Origin: Draba incana
Lineage: Eukaryota > Streptophyta > Magnoliopsida > Brassicales > Brassicaceae
DNA length: 64,000 bases
Assembly (NCBI GenBank): GCA_963576765.1
Contig: OY755211.1
Coordinates: forward strand, 6,762,437 to 6,826,436
Reading direction: 5' to 3'
Shown: positions 1-9,293 of the stretch, piece after piece
Position numbering within the stretch: the stretch's first letter is position 1
Layout: every line of letters begins with the position of its first letter
Translations under genes and position numbers: made by a program
Notes under the pieces: generated by a model
What the model was told of the DNA's origin: nothing
The model's input: only the letters and a program-made list of their open reading frames with translations
The model's database searches: none

Positions 1-1
1 C

Positions 2-328
2 TTGGATAAACTTCAAAACCAGGCGAAATTACCAAGAAAAGTCACCCTTCCTTCGACTTCCAAGGAAAAGGAAGCGATCTCCTCAGAGAGATCAGACTCT
101 TCTTCTGGTACAGAGGATATAGCGACCTCAGAGGCCGAAACATCAGACTGCAACTCAGAAGAAGAATCAAGTGCTTCGGAAGAGGAAAGCTTCACTCCTG
201 TAATATCCAAGAGGACAAAGAAACAACTGCAGAATCAGTCGGGAAATAAAAATGAGTGGGGGCTTGCAAAGAACCCGGGCAGAAATCAAGGTGATGTTAA
301 TCGGAGCAAAGGCTCCAAAACCCACTAA
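2..328 (+). pseudogene. LINE ORF1 C-terminal fragment
   Basis: The last 108 codons of an open frame running in from the window edge, ending six bases before the first ORF2 methionine. The segment is rich in Ser, Glu and Lys, with no recognisable domain. I assign it to LINE ORF1 (the nucleic-acid-binding, gag-like protein of plant L1 elements) purely from its position directly upstream of the endonuclease ORF. The RNA-binding domain and zinc knuckle expected upstream are outside the window. Confidence 0.6.
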
Positions 329-333
329 TATTT

Positions 334-1760
334 ATGATAGATAGTTTTTGTTGGAACATTAGAGGCTTCAATAAATCAGTTCGAAGAAGGAATTTCAAGA
401 AATGGTTAAGGCTTTATAAAGTCCTTTTTGGTTGTTTAATTGAGACAAGGGTGAAAGAACATCAATCACATAAATTTATCCAATCTACGTTTCCGGGTTG
501 GAATGCAGTTACAAATTATGAGAGTGCGGAGTTGGGAAGAATATAGCTTGTTTGGGATCCATCGGTCTCGATTTCAGTTCTGTTCAAGTATAAACAGATG
601 ATCAGTTGTGTTGTCAAGCTTCCACATATTGATCAAGATTTTGTGGTTTCTTTTGTGTATGCGGTGAACTGCACATATGGGAGAAGGGAGTTATGGAGTG
701 AGATGAATTCACTTGCCTCTAACCAGATTGTTAGTAGCAAACCGTGGGTTATTCTTGGAGACTTCAACCAAGCTTTAAATCCTGAGGATTCCTTCTCTGA
801 AAGCTCTCGAATCTCTGGAGAAATGGAGGAGTTCAGAGACTGTTTGAGGAACATTGAGCTCTCAGACTTATCGTATAGGGGGAACCACTTCACTTGGTGG
901 AACAAGCAGGATTATAACCCTATTGCTAAAAAGATTGACAGAATTCTTGTGAATGATGCTTGGCTAACCTCATTCCCCCTCTCTTACAGTGATTTCAAGG
1001 ACCCTGAGTTTTCTGATCACTCTCCAAGCTTTGTCTGTTTGGGTTTGCAGAGGCAAGGAACGAGAAAGCCGTTCAAATTTGCAAATTTTTTACTCCATGA
1101 TCTGAACTTTCTTGGTATAGTTAAAGCTGCGTGGGATGAGCTGTCTGTCCAAGGAACCTCTATGTTTACTCTATCTAGGAAGCTCAAACTTCTTAAAGGT
1201 GTAATCAGGTCCTTCCACAAAGACAATTATTCTGGTCTTGAAAAACGGGTCCTTGAAGCTGCAAAAGCACTGTCTGATTGTCAGCGCAACCTCCTTCAAA
1301 ATCCATCCTCACAGCTTGCTTCCTTAGAGAAGTCAGCTCATTCAAAGTGGTTAAGGCTCGCTCTAGCTTAGGAGAGATTCTTGTGTCAAAGATCAAGGGT
1401 TAACTGGCTTGTGAATGGAGATAGCAATTCTGCCTTCTTCCATAGAATGGTTGCTGCAAGAACGGCCTCTAATCAAATTCATTTTCTTTTTGAAGGCTCT
1501 GGCTCCAGGATTGATAAACAGAAAGATATTGCTGAGCATTGTGTCAACTTCTACTCCGGACTTCTTGGAAGTGATCTTAATCAAATCCCCTCTGATGACA
1601 TTGATCTTATTCATTCTCTGATTCCTTTTAAGTGTGAGGACTCCATGAGAAGGCTCCTTGCAGCGGATTTTACCCCATCAGAAATAAAAGCTGTAGTATT
1701 TGCTCTTCCAAGCAACAAAACTCCAGGCCCAGACGGGTATAACTCTGAATTTTTTAAGGC
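334..1760 (+). pseudogene. LINE ORF2 5' half: endonuclease and start of RT
   Basis: One reading frame broken by two amber codons (544-546 and 1369-1371). It encodes an exonuclease-endonuclease-phosphatase domain: WNIRG near the start supplies the Asn, IETRVKE the Glu, GDFNQ the Asp and SDHSP the terminal Asp-His pair. This domain nicks target DNA for target-primed reverse transcription. A linker follows (NWLVNGDSNSAFFH, typical of plant LINEs), then the RT entry motif KTPGPDGYNSEFFKA. The frame runs straight into the LTR beginning at 1761 and acquires a stop at 1786-1788 inside it. The stops make it a pseudogene. Confidence 0.9.
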
Positions 1761-3155
1761 TGATGTGCTAAGTTTTAACCCAAAATAAAATCTGCAAGTG
1801 CACAGACAATCGCAATAATACAAAGGGTATCGAATCCACATAGACCAAGGTTACACTATGAAATTATAGATTTTAATTTAAAGCTAAGATAAAATAAGTT
1901 GGTAGTTTTCGAAACAAGCAATGACAAAAGATTAAACGGTATAAAAACAAATAATAAAAGGCACTAGGTCAAGGTAAATCTCCGGTGATTTTCGGGTTCT
2001 AGGCTGAGCAACTATTCAAGAATAAATCTAATTCGGTCTAGAACTCAAACATAAAAATACTATTGCCCCACTGTCGTGACGTATCAATAGCTTCGTCTAG
2101 CAACCTAAATACCTAAACTGTCGTTTGGATTTTGTAATGATGAAGACGAGCATTAACGGATTGGTTCAATTTGTTCACAATTAATGGTAACAATCAACTG
2201 TCGTTGGTTACACACTAATTGCTCACCAATGATTTTTCTAGCAACCTATAGCACTTTTGATGAATAGATTCAACCTAAAAATCAGAGATTAAGTGGCCAA
2301 TTTAATCTAAGCATTAATAATCCCTATTGATGAAGACATAATAATTGGTCCTATTTGGCTCAACCATAAACAATCCTAAATCACCATTGAAACCTTAACC
2401 AAGCTAATGGACTACTCAAACATGGAGATGAAAAACACAACAATCAAATAAAGAGAATTCATAATTAAAAAGGTAAGAGTTTAGAATTCTTCTCCAATAA
2501 AAATGTCGTGAATTGATCCTCCGGATCGTACAAGTAGTCCACGGAAGGAAGGAAATAAATCGGAACAATTGAAATGCAACAAGTGTTCGGAAGAAATCCC
2601 AAAAGCAAAATAGTCAACAATGTCAAGCTAAGGGGAAGATGAGAACGTAAGAAGAAGAAGAATTTAAAACTGAATAATAAAAGTCTCTGCCCAAAATGTG
2701 TCGTCATAACTCCATCCAAATCTCCTTCCCCTTTTGTGCCTCGGTCATAATCTCTCCATTAAAGGGGAGAATCAAAATCTTCCAAATAGGGAAAGTCTTA
2801 GGCATTTTTGGAGAATTATTTAAGGAGAGAGATTTGGAGTTTGACCGAGCCATAAAGGAGAGGATTTGGCGTGTGGGGCCCTCTTAAGGGCGGCTGCCTC
2901 TGGGAATAAAGCTCCTCTGAATTAGGTCTAGGTTAAAGTTGCGAGCAGGTGCTCAGAGCAGGCGGGCGAGCAGGTGCTCGGTTATGAAAAATCGCATTTT
3001 TGCTCCAAATTCATCTCTTTGGCTCCAAATAGCTCCAGCAACTCCAATCCATGCTCCAAAGCCTCCTGGAGCCTGAAAAGACACAAAAAGAACTAGAAAG
3101 ACTCGAAAAACAATAGAAAACAATAAACAGAATAGGCTAAAATCCTAATATATCA
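1761..3155 (-). repeat. 3' LTR of the Athila-like element
   Basis: 1395-bp LTR, starting TGATGTGCTAAG and ending CCTAATATATCA on the plus strand. It aligns over its whole length with 6543-7931, with scattered substitutions and small indels (for example TATATCA against TATACA at the end). It contains two copies of the GAGCAGGTGCTCG dyad near 2943 and 2968. Short ORFs within it are not credible genes. Confidence 0.9.
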
Positions 3156-4580
3156 AATAGAACTTAGACCTTTGTTTGTTCTCAAACAAAACAAAATCAA
3201 GAACAGAAAAGTGTCTGAAAAACTGGATGGAATTCACTCGCTTGTTGGAAAGAGTTTTGGACTTCATACTTTCGTCATCGGGCCTTAGACCATGTACCGT
3301 AATTAGTCATGGGGTTTATAACCTAACCTTATTCACCCACAACTCATCAAAATGTCGGAATCCTCAATATCATCTCTTAAATAGATTAATGAAAATGAAG
3401 TACAGTGATCTTACCCAAGAGGAATCGTTTCAAGGGGTGCCGACTTCTTCTAACCAAGACCCTCTCCCGTATACTCTTTTTCTCAACTCAATTCCTCTCT
3501 CAAAATAGTTAAATGATTTTTTTTTTTTTTTTCTGAGGCTATGCCTCCAGCCATCACTTTTCTGATGCTGTTTTTTTTTTTTTTTTTTTTTTTTACCTAG
3601 TGGGACGAATCTGATGAGACCGCGAGGAGATACGGGTTTAGGCATCATCCCCTGGCTCACTTCGAAACTTTTAGTTTCCCTCTAAAATTTTATTAAGTTT
3701 TTTATGGGACGACTCTGATGAGGTCACAAAGGATACACGAGTTTTTCGCATACTCTCCTGGTTCACTTCGAATCTTTTAGTTTCCCTTACAACATGCCTT
3801 CCGCGAGTCCCAAAGGATACACGAGTTTTTCGCATACCCCCTTGGGCCACTTGGACATGTTGCTTTGATAAAGGAGAGGAAAGTTAGAGTGTAAAGAGTT
3901 TACTTGGTGGAGAGTTGCGGTGTCTTATACGGTTCGAAAAAGTCTTGCCCAATGAACATCAAACCCCTGAGAGAGAAATTAAAGATCAAGATTAAATACC
4001 AAATAGAGATTTGAGATGATATTAGATCAACCTAATTCTGATAAGTGTGGGGAATATTTCATCCACCCATAACCTTTTCGAAACAGAACTTTGGCCAAGT
4101 AAGTCATACAAGCAATCCCTAGTCCGAATACAATTCCAATAGATCAAGTTCACAATTCCCAAGACTCAAAAATAGACTCAATAAAAACGAAAATAAAATG
4201 GATAACTAACCGCTCCCCCGGACTTAAATCACACTGTCCCCGGTGTGAAAAAGTTCAAGAGATTGGCGACACAAATATAAAAACAAAGATGGATAGCACA
4301 ATGAGGGTAGAAGGTGAGAAAAGATATCACCGAGTAGAAGCCTCTTCGTTGTCGTCATCAGCCGTCCTCCGCTTCCTTCTCAATGGCTGTTCCGAGCAGG
4401 TGCTCGAGTGTGAACGAGCAGGTGCTCGCTGGGATGATATATATATATTTTTTTTAGACTGAAAACACAAATAAAATGTCAGTAATAAATGGAAATTAAA
4501 ATCGAAACAAGAAACCTTACCGATGGGTTGCCTCCCATCAAGCGCTTGTTTTAAGTCGTTAGCTCGACTTTGTAGACCGT
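3156..4580 (-). other. 3' non-coding interior of the Athila-like element
   Basis: Between the gag stop and the 3' LTR (minus orientation) I see no gene. It holds two long T-runs (about 3510-3531 and 3571-3592), the degenerate repeats at 3597-3850, and two dyad motifs at 4394 and 4416. A pol region would be expected here in an autonomous relative. Confidence 0.7.
3597..3850. repeat. Degenerate tandem repeat, about 110 bp
   Basis: Two and a half copies of a block with GGGACGAATCTGATGAG, then GATACACGAGTTTTTCGCAT and GGTTCACTTCGAA..TTTTAGTTTCCCT. The second copy (about 3704-3790) and third (about 3810-3850) share an almost identical core. The block lies in the non-coding interior of the LTR element. 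Confidence 0.7.
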
Positions 4581-6350
4581 CTAGGTGTGAAAAGAATCCA
4601 TATGAGGATGAGAGACTTTCTTATCCGGATCAGGGCTCGGTGGAGGTCTCGATAGTACAATGATGGAAGGGGGTTCGAAAAGAACACACCATTGCTTAGG
4701 TGGTGGTCTCGGTCCTCTGGAGTACACCCCATAAGTATCTCCAGGATCAATCACGTATGCAGCAGTGGGGATGACAGCACCTGAACATGGTGGATGAAAT
4801 GTTATGTCATGAAATTTTCGCTTGTGGCAACTACCAGGTGTAGCTGCTTCCTTAGGTGACATCTCAACTACTTCTGTCTCATTGTGTTCGGGAGGCTTGG
4901 GGTCAGGATCAGGATCAGGATCAGGGGTATCAGGGACATGTACTGGAGGCTCTGGTGGTGGTCCGGATGCATCTAAACTCTTCAGAATGTCGAAATCAGG
5001 CTGACTGGCCTCCTGTCGGTCGACACACAGGTCCGTGTCGATCGATGCATGTGCTTTCAACCTCTCTGAAATTTTGCTCGACATGACATTGATTCCAGCC
5101 CCTGAGTCCACGAGAGACCCTTTGAATTCTACTCCCGAGATGGAACATGGAACTGAGAATATTCCTAGATCTGCCCTCTTCTTCAATTTCCTCAGCGGTG
5201 GTGTATATCTTGTTTCGAGAAATAGTACTTCGATCTCTTCTATACTTTCTCTGCAATCTCGGAAGTGACTCAGCAGAGGGCGGTACTCTAGAGCTTCTTC
5301 AAAGGTCAGTGCATGTGGAATCCTTCGTACCATCTTCTGAAATCCAAGTAGCTCCTTTGGAGATATGGGGTCCATGAGATGTTTAGGTGGTCGAGGGTGC
5401 GATACCTTAGGCATGTGGACTCGCTCCAGAATTGGTGTTAGATTTTCCAGGCTCAATGTCTCCTGTAACGAATTGTGTCGAGCGATGCATGTGTCCATGT
5501 CTATATCATCTGCCAAATTTTCATATGCGTCGATCGATGCAGCTGGGGTATTGATCGGTACGTCCGTTTTGTGTTCCACGGATTCTGAAAATTTGAGCTG
5601 TGTCGACCAATGCAAGGGTGAGCCGAGCTGAGATGCGTACCTAAGCCCTGCTGGGAGGGTCTTCAACTCTAGCTTTGGAGCTTTCAGCTCGATCCAAGAA
5701 CTGCAAAAAGATAGATTTTCGGGAGCAAGTGCTCGCGCAGCCGGAGCATGTGCTCGGGCAGCCGGAGCAGGTGCTCGCTGGGATGCAAATGACCCACTAA
5801 CACTCTGCACAACCTGAATGTCCAACTCCTTGTCATGAGAGCTTGGTGCTTCAAATTTCCCTCTCCAGTACTCTGAGGCCCTCTGTTGTTCTTCCAGCAT
5901 CTGTATCATCATACTTTTTAACTCGCTCATCCTAGTCGGTGCAGGAGGTGATTGGTAAAAAGAGACTTGAGGGGGTTTCTGATACCGATCGGCATCGTAG
6001 TTCTTCGTGAAAGAGTAACATCCATCCTCATTCAGTATATACCCTTGCTTGTTGCAAAAGTGACCATATTGGTCTCTGAGAACACCAACTTTATCGCGAC
6101 TCAAAATCACGAGATTAACCATAAGGTCCGGAGCAGGTGCTCGGCCTGTCAGAGCAAGTGCTCGCCAGCGGCTTTGATAGAATGCACCTATACTCGCCTG
6201 TACTTGCGGGACTTGTTGTTGATTTCTTTGCAACTGAGCAATCTGATCCCTCAACAACTGTAACTGAACGCTCATTTCTTCCTGATCAGCCATAAGGTCT
6301 GTGCGAGCAGGTGCTTGGTCCATCAAAGCAGGTGCTCGCCGGGGGTTCAA
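4581..6350 (-). CDS. Gag-protease-like protein of the Athila-like element
   Basis: 589-residue ORF starting about 170 bp inside the primer site, in the gag position. The N-terminal part has a Gln-rich heptad stretch (about residues 20-50) and a region with GYILNEDGCYSF and RMSELKSMM found in Athila-type gag proteins. The middle is compositionally odd, with repeated Arg-Ala-Pro-Ala blocks and SID/RH-type motifs. Residues about 390-430 look like a retroviral aspartic protease, with LVDSGAG centred on Asp415 (canonical D-T/S-G). The C-terminus has a run of Pro-Asp repeats. No zinc knuckle is obvious. It is intact as an ORF, but I cannot tell whether it is functional. Assignment rests on position and the protease motif. 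Confidence 0.75.
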   Translation of the reverse strand: MNPRRAPALMDQAPARTDLMADQEEMSVQLQLLRDQIAQLQRNQQQVPQVQASIGAFYQSRWRALALTGRAPAPDLMVNLVILSRDKVGVLRDQYGHFCNKQGYILNEDGCYSFTKNYDADRYQKPPQVSFYQSPPAPTRMSELKSMMIQMLEEQQRASEYWRGKFEAPSSHDKELDIQVVQSVSGSFASQRAPAPAARAHAPAARALAPENLSFCSSWIELKAPKLELKTLPAGLRYASQLGSPLHWSTQLKFSESVEHKTDVPINTPAASIDAYENLADDIDMDTCIARHNSLQETLSLENLTPILERVHMPKVSHPRPPKHLMDPISPKELLGFQKMVRRIPHALTFEEALEYRPLLSHFRDCRESIEEIEVLFLETRYTPPLRKLKKRADLGIFSVPCSISGVEFKGSLVDSGAGINVMSSKISERLKAHASIDTDLCVDRQEASQPDFDILKSLDASGPPPEPPVHVPDTPDPDPDPDPKPPEHNETEVVEMSPKEAATPGSCHKRKFHDITFHPPCSGAVIPTAAYVIDPGDTYGVYSRGPRPPPKQWCVLFEPPSIIVLSRPPPSPDPDKKVSHPHMDSFHT

Positions 6351-6515
6351 GACGAGCTAACTCCTCGTTCGTGTGACTGATTAATTCTCCGTGCAAATTT
6401 CTTCTCGTTGTTCTACTGGTCATGCACCTGACACATAGCAAAAACAAATAAATAAAAACAAAATTAGCAAAATTCTTAGACTATAAATAAAATCAAAAAT
6501 CAAAGGTAACGCAAT

Positions 6516-6535
6516 TGGTCCCCGGCAACGGCGCC
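6516..6535 (-). other. Primer binding site (Athila/Tat type)
   Basis: Read on the minus strand, TGGCGCCGTTGCCGGGGA begins 7 nt after the end of the 5' LTR at 6543. TGGCGCC sites of this kind are the usual minus-strand primer sites of Athila and Tat lineages. This fixes the element's orientation. Confidence 0.9.
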
Positions 6536-6542
6536 AAAAACT

Positions 6543-7931
6543 TGATGTGCTAAGTTTTAACCCAAAATAAAATCTGCAAGTGCACAGACAATCGCAATAA
6601 TACAAAGGGTATCGAATCCACAGAGACCAAGGTTACACTATGAAATTATAGATTTTAATTTAAAGCTAAGATAAAATAAGTTGGTAGTTTTCGAAACAAG
6701 CAATGACAAAAGATTAAACGGTATAAAAACAAATAATAAAAGCACTTGGTCAAGGTAAATCTCCGGTGATTTTCGGGTTCTAGGCTGAGCAACTATTCAG
6801 GAATAAATCTTATTCGGTCTAAAACTCAAACATAAAAATACTATTGCCCCACTATCGTGACGTATCAATAGTTTCGTCTAGCAACCTAAATACATAAACT
6901 GTCGTTTGGATTTAGTAATGATGAAGACGAGCATTAACGGATTGGTTCAATTTGTTCACAATTAATGGTAATAATCAATTGTCGTTGGTTACATACTAAT
7001 TGCTCACCAATGATTTTTCTAGCAACCTATAGCACTTTTGATGAATAGATTCAACCTAAAAATCAGGGATTAAGTGGCCAATTTAATCTAAGCATTAATA
7101 ATCCCTATTGGTGAAGACATAATAATTGGTCCTATTTGGCTCAGCCATAAACAATCCTAAATCACCATTGAAACCTTAAACTAGCTAATAGACTAATCAA
7201 ACATGGAGATGAAAAACACAACAATCAAATAAAGAGAATTCATAATTAAAAAGGTAAGAGTTTAGAATTCTTCTCCAATAAAAATGTCGTGCATTGATCC
7301 TCTGGATCGTACAAGTAGTCCACGGAAGGAAGGAAATAAATCGGAACAATTGAAATGCAACAAGTGTTCGGAAGAAATCCCAAAAGCAAAATAGTCAACA
7401 ATGTCAAGCTAAGGGGAAGAAGAGAACGTAAGAAGAAGAAGAATTTAAAAGTGAATAATAAAAGTCTCTGCCCAAAATGTCGTCATAACTCCATCCAAAT
7501 CTCCTTCCCCTTTTGTGCCTCGGTCATAATCTCTCCATTAAAGGGGAGAATCAAAATCTTCCAAATAGGGAAAGTCTTAGGCATTTTAGAGAATGATTTA
7601 AGGAGAGAGATTTGGAGTTTGACCAAGCCATAAAGGAGAGGATTTGGCGTGTGGGCCCTCTTAAGGGCGGCTGCCTTTGGGAATAAAGCTCCTCTGAATT
7701 AGGTCTAGGTTAAAGTTGCGAGCAGGTTTTCAGAGCAGGCGGGCGAGCAGGTGCTCGGTTATGAAAAATCGCCATTTTGCTCCAAATTCATCTCTTTAGC
7801 TCCAAATAGCTCCAGCAACTCCAATCCATGCTCCAAAGCCTCCTGGAACCTGAAAATACACAAAAAGAACTAGAAAGACTCGAAAAACAATAAAAAACAA
7901 TAAACAGAATAGGCTAAAAACCTAATATACA
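6543..7931 (-). repeat. 5' LTR of the Athila-like element
   Basis: 1389-bp partner of the 1761-3155 LTR. Its right end (CCTAATATACA) is followed at once by the thumb region of the LINE ORF2. It contains one good dyad motif at 7745 and a decayed one near 7720. Confidence 0.9.
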
Positions 7932-7934
7932 ACA

Positions 7935-9143
7935 CAATCAATTTCTGGATGTCTGCTTTTTTTGCTTCCTAAAGGTTGTATCAAGGACATCAAAGGTATG
8001 TGCAATCACTTTTTTTGGTCTGCGGATATTTCTAAGGAAGGGGGTGTGAAAGTTGCTTGGAAAAGTGTTTGTTTGCTTAAGGAAGAAGGGGGTCTTGGGC
8101 TGCGTAATTTCATTATGTGGAATAAAACTCTAAACCTTAAATTGGTTTGGCTTCTTTTCTCTAAATATGATTCCCTATGGGTGGCTTGGATGAAGAAACA
8201 TCGGATGAATAATGGCAGTTTTTGGAACAGCAAGGCTACTGCTACGGATTCCTGGGTTTGGAAATCTCTTCTCCTCATTAGACCATTGGCTAAGAGGTTT
8301 ATCCGGTGTTCGATGTCAGATGGTTTAGCCTCTTTTTGGTTCGATCACTGGTTAGATGTTGGGCCTCTTATTGACTTCATTGGTGAAGATGGTCCTCAGC
8401 TCATTGGTATTCACGCTGCTAGCTCCATTGCTGATGCATGCTCTCCTAGGGGATGGAGACTTCCATCTGCAAGAACCCGTAATCCATCTCTTGCCTTGCT
8501 GCGAGATAAGCTGTTGAATACTCCCCTGCCGTGTCCAGATTCAGGTCCTGACTCGTTCTCCTGGTACATTGACGGTTTGACAAGCACTGCCTTCTCTTCA
8601 TCTCTTACTTGGGATACGCTCAGACCAAGAGATCATACCTGCACTTGGGCTAAAATGGTGTGGTTTAAGGGTCACATTCCGAAACACGCATTCACATTTT
8701 GGGTTTCTCACCAAGACAGATTGCCGGTTCGTGCTCGACTTGCTTCTTGGGGTATTGACTCTTCTACTCTCTGCTGCATTTGTAATCAACACAGTGAAAC
8801 TCGTGACCACCTGTTTATGCAATGCGACTTCAGCAAACATATCTGGGCAACGCTTCTTAGACGGCTTGGCCACTCCTTCTCGTCATTTGTGGACTGGTCT
8901 GATTTTATGCATTGGCTCTTGCTTCCAGCTCCAAAACCAGTTGGTACGCTTCGTTGTCTTACTTCTCAAGCTGCCATCTTTGTCCTGTGGAAGGAGCGAA
9001 ACTCCCGCCTTCACAATGGTATCTCTCACTTCCACCAGGCTTTCTTTCGTCAACTTGATAAATGCATCAGAGATATTATTCTTGCTCGAACTCACCGCAA
9101 GCACTTTAAGAATCTCTTATCGCTCTGGTTCTCTTATGAGTAA
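7935..9143 (+). pseudogene. LINE ORF2 3' end: thumb and zf-RVT domain
   Basis: Continuation of the LINE after the LTR element. The first codons read INFWMSAF, then an extra T in a T-run shifts the frame so that LLPKGCIK continues in the 7962-9143 frame. That frame is open for 393 codons. It contains the plant LINE motif CNHFFW, the GGLGLRN block and a C-terminal zf-RVT domain with cysteines and histidine spaced CX2CX8HX4C around the ETRDHLFMQC segment. The stop at 9141-9143 is the natural ORF2 end. Confidence 0.9.
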
Positions 9144-9293
9144 TCGCTTTTAGTGATCTCGATGTTCTTACTCCCTGTTTCGATTAGGCTTTTTTATTCT
9201 TTTTTGGGCCTCTCGAAACTTCATAGTCTAACCAAGCTTCTGTAACAAACTGTTCCTTTTTGGTATATATTTTACATTTCTATCAAAAAAAAA
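9144..9293 (+). other. LINE 3' UTR and poly(A)
   Basis: AT-rich 3' UTR with T-runs, finishing TCAAAAAAAAA at 9284-9293. The short A-tail marks the 3' boundary of the LINE. Confidence 0.75.

Larger units (their letters stand above)
2943..7757. repeat. Dispersed 13-bp dyad GAGCAGGTGCTCG, about 13 copies
   Basis: Near-palindromic motif (GAGCA..TGCTC arms) at 2943, 2968, 4394, 4416, 5723, 5744, 5765, 6131, 6152, 6305, 6326 and 7745, plus a decayed copy near 7720. It occurs in both LTRs, in non-coding interior and inside the gag ORF, where the minus strand reads as Arg-Ala-Pro-Ala blocks. Copies often come in pairs 21-25 bp apart. Confidence 0.85.
1761..7931 (-). mobile_element. Athila-like non-autonomous LTR retrotransposon
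   Basis: Two near-identical LTRs (1761-3155 and 6543-7931) bound a 3.4-kb interior. Read on the minus strand, the 5' LTR is the right copy. It is followed after 7 nt by a primer site TGGCGCCGTTGCCGGGGA, the type typical of Athila/Tat lineages. The only long ORF is a gag-protease-like protein; no RT, RNase H or integrase is visible, so it must depend on enzymes in trans. The LTRs start TG and end CA. The flanks (AAGGC on the left, ACACA on the right) do not match, and the host LINE lacks its RT core at this point, so a deletion accompanied or followed insertion. Confidence 0.85.
1..9293 (+). mobile_element. L1-like LINE, truncated at window edge and split by an LTR element
   Basis: Plant L1-type non-LTR retrotransposon. 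Seen in order: the end of an ORF1, an apurinic endonuclease domain, the first residues of the RT domain, then after the 1761-7931 insertion the thumb region and a C-terminal zinc motif, a 3' UTR and a short A-run (9285-9293). The RT palm with its catalytic aspartates is absent on both sides of the insertion, so roughly 1 kb or more of ORF2 has been lost. ORF2 also has two in-frame stops and one frameshift, so the copy is dead. The 5' end lies outside the window, so no target duplication can be checked. Confidence 0.9.

Noticed and set aside
4822..5631. Several plus-strand ORFs opposite the gag-like ORF
   Set aside because: Shadows of the minus-strand coding region, with no domains or sensible starts.
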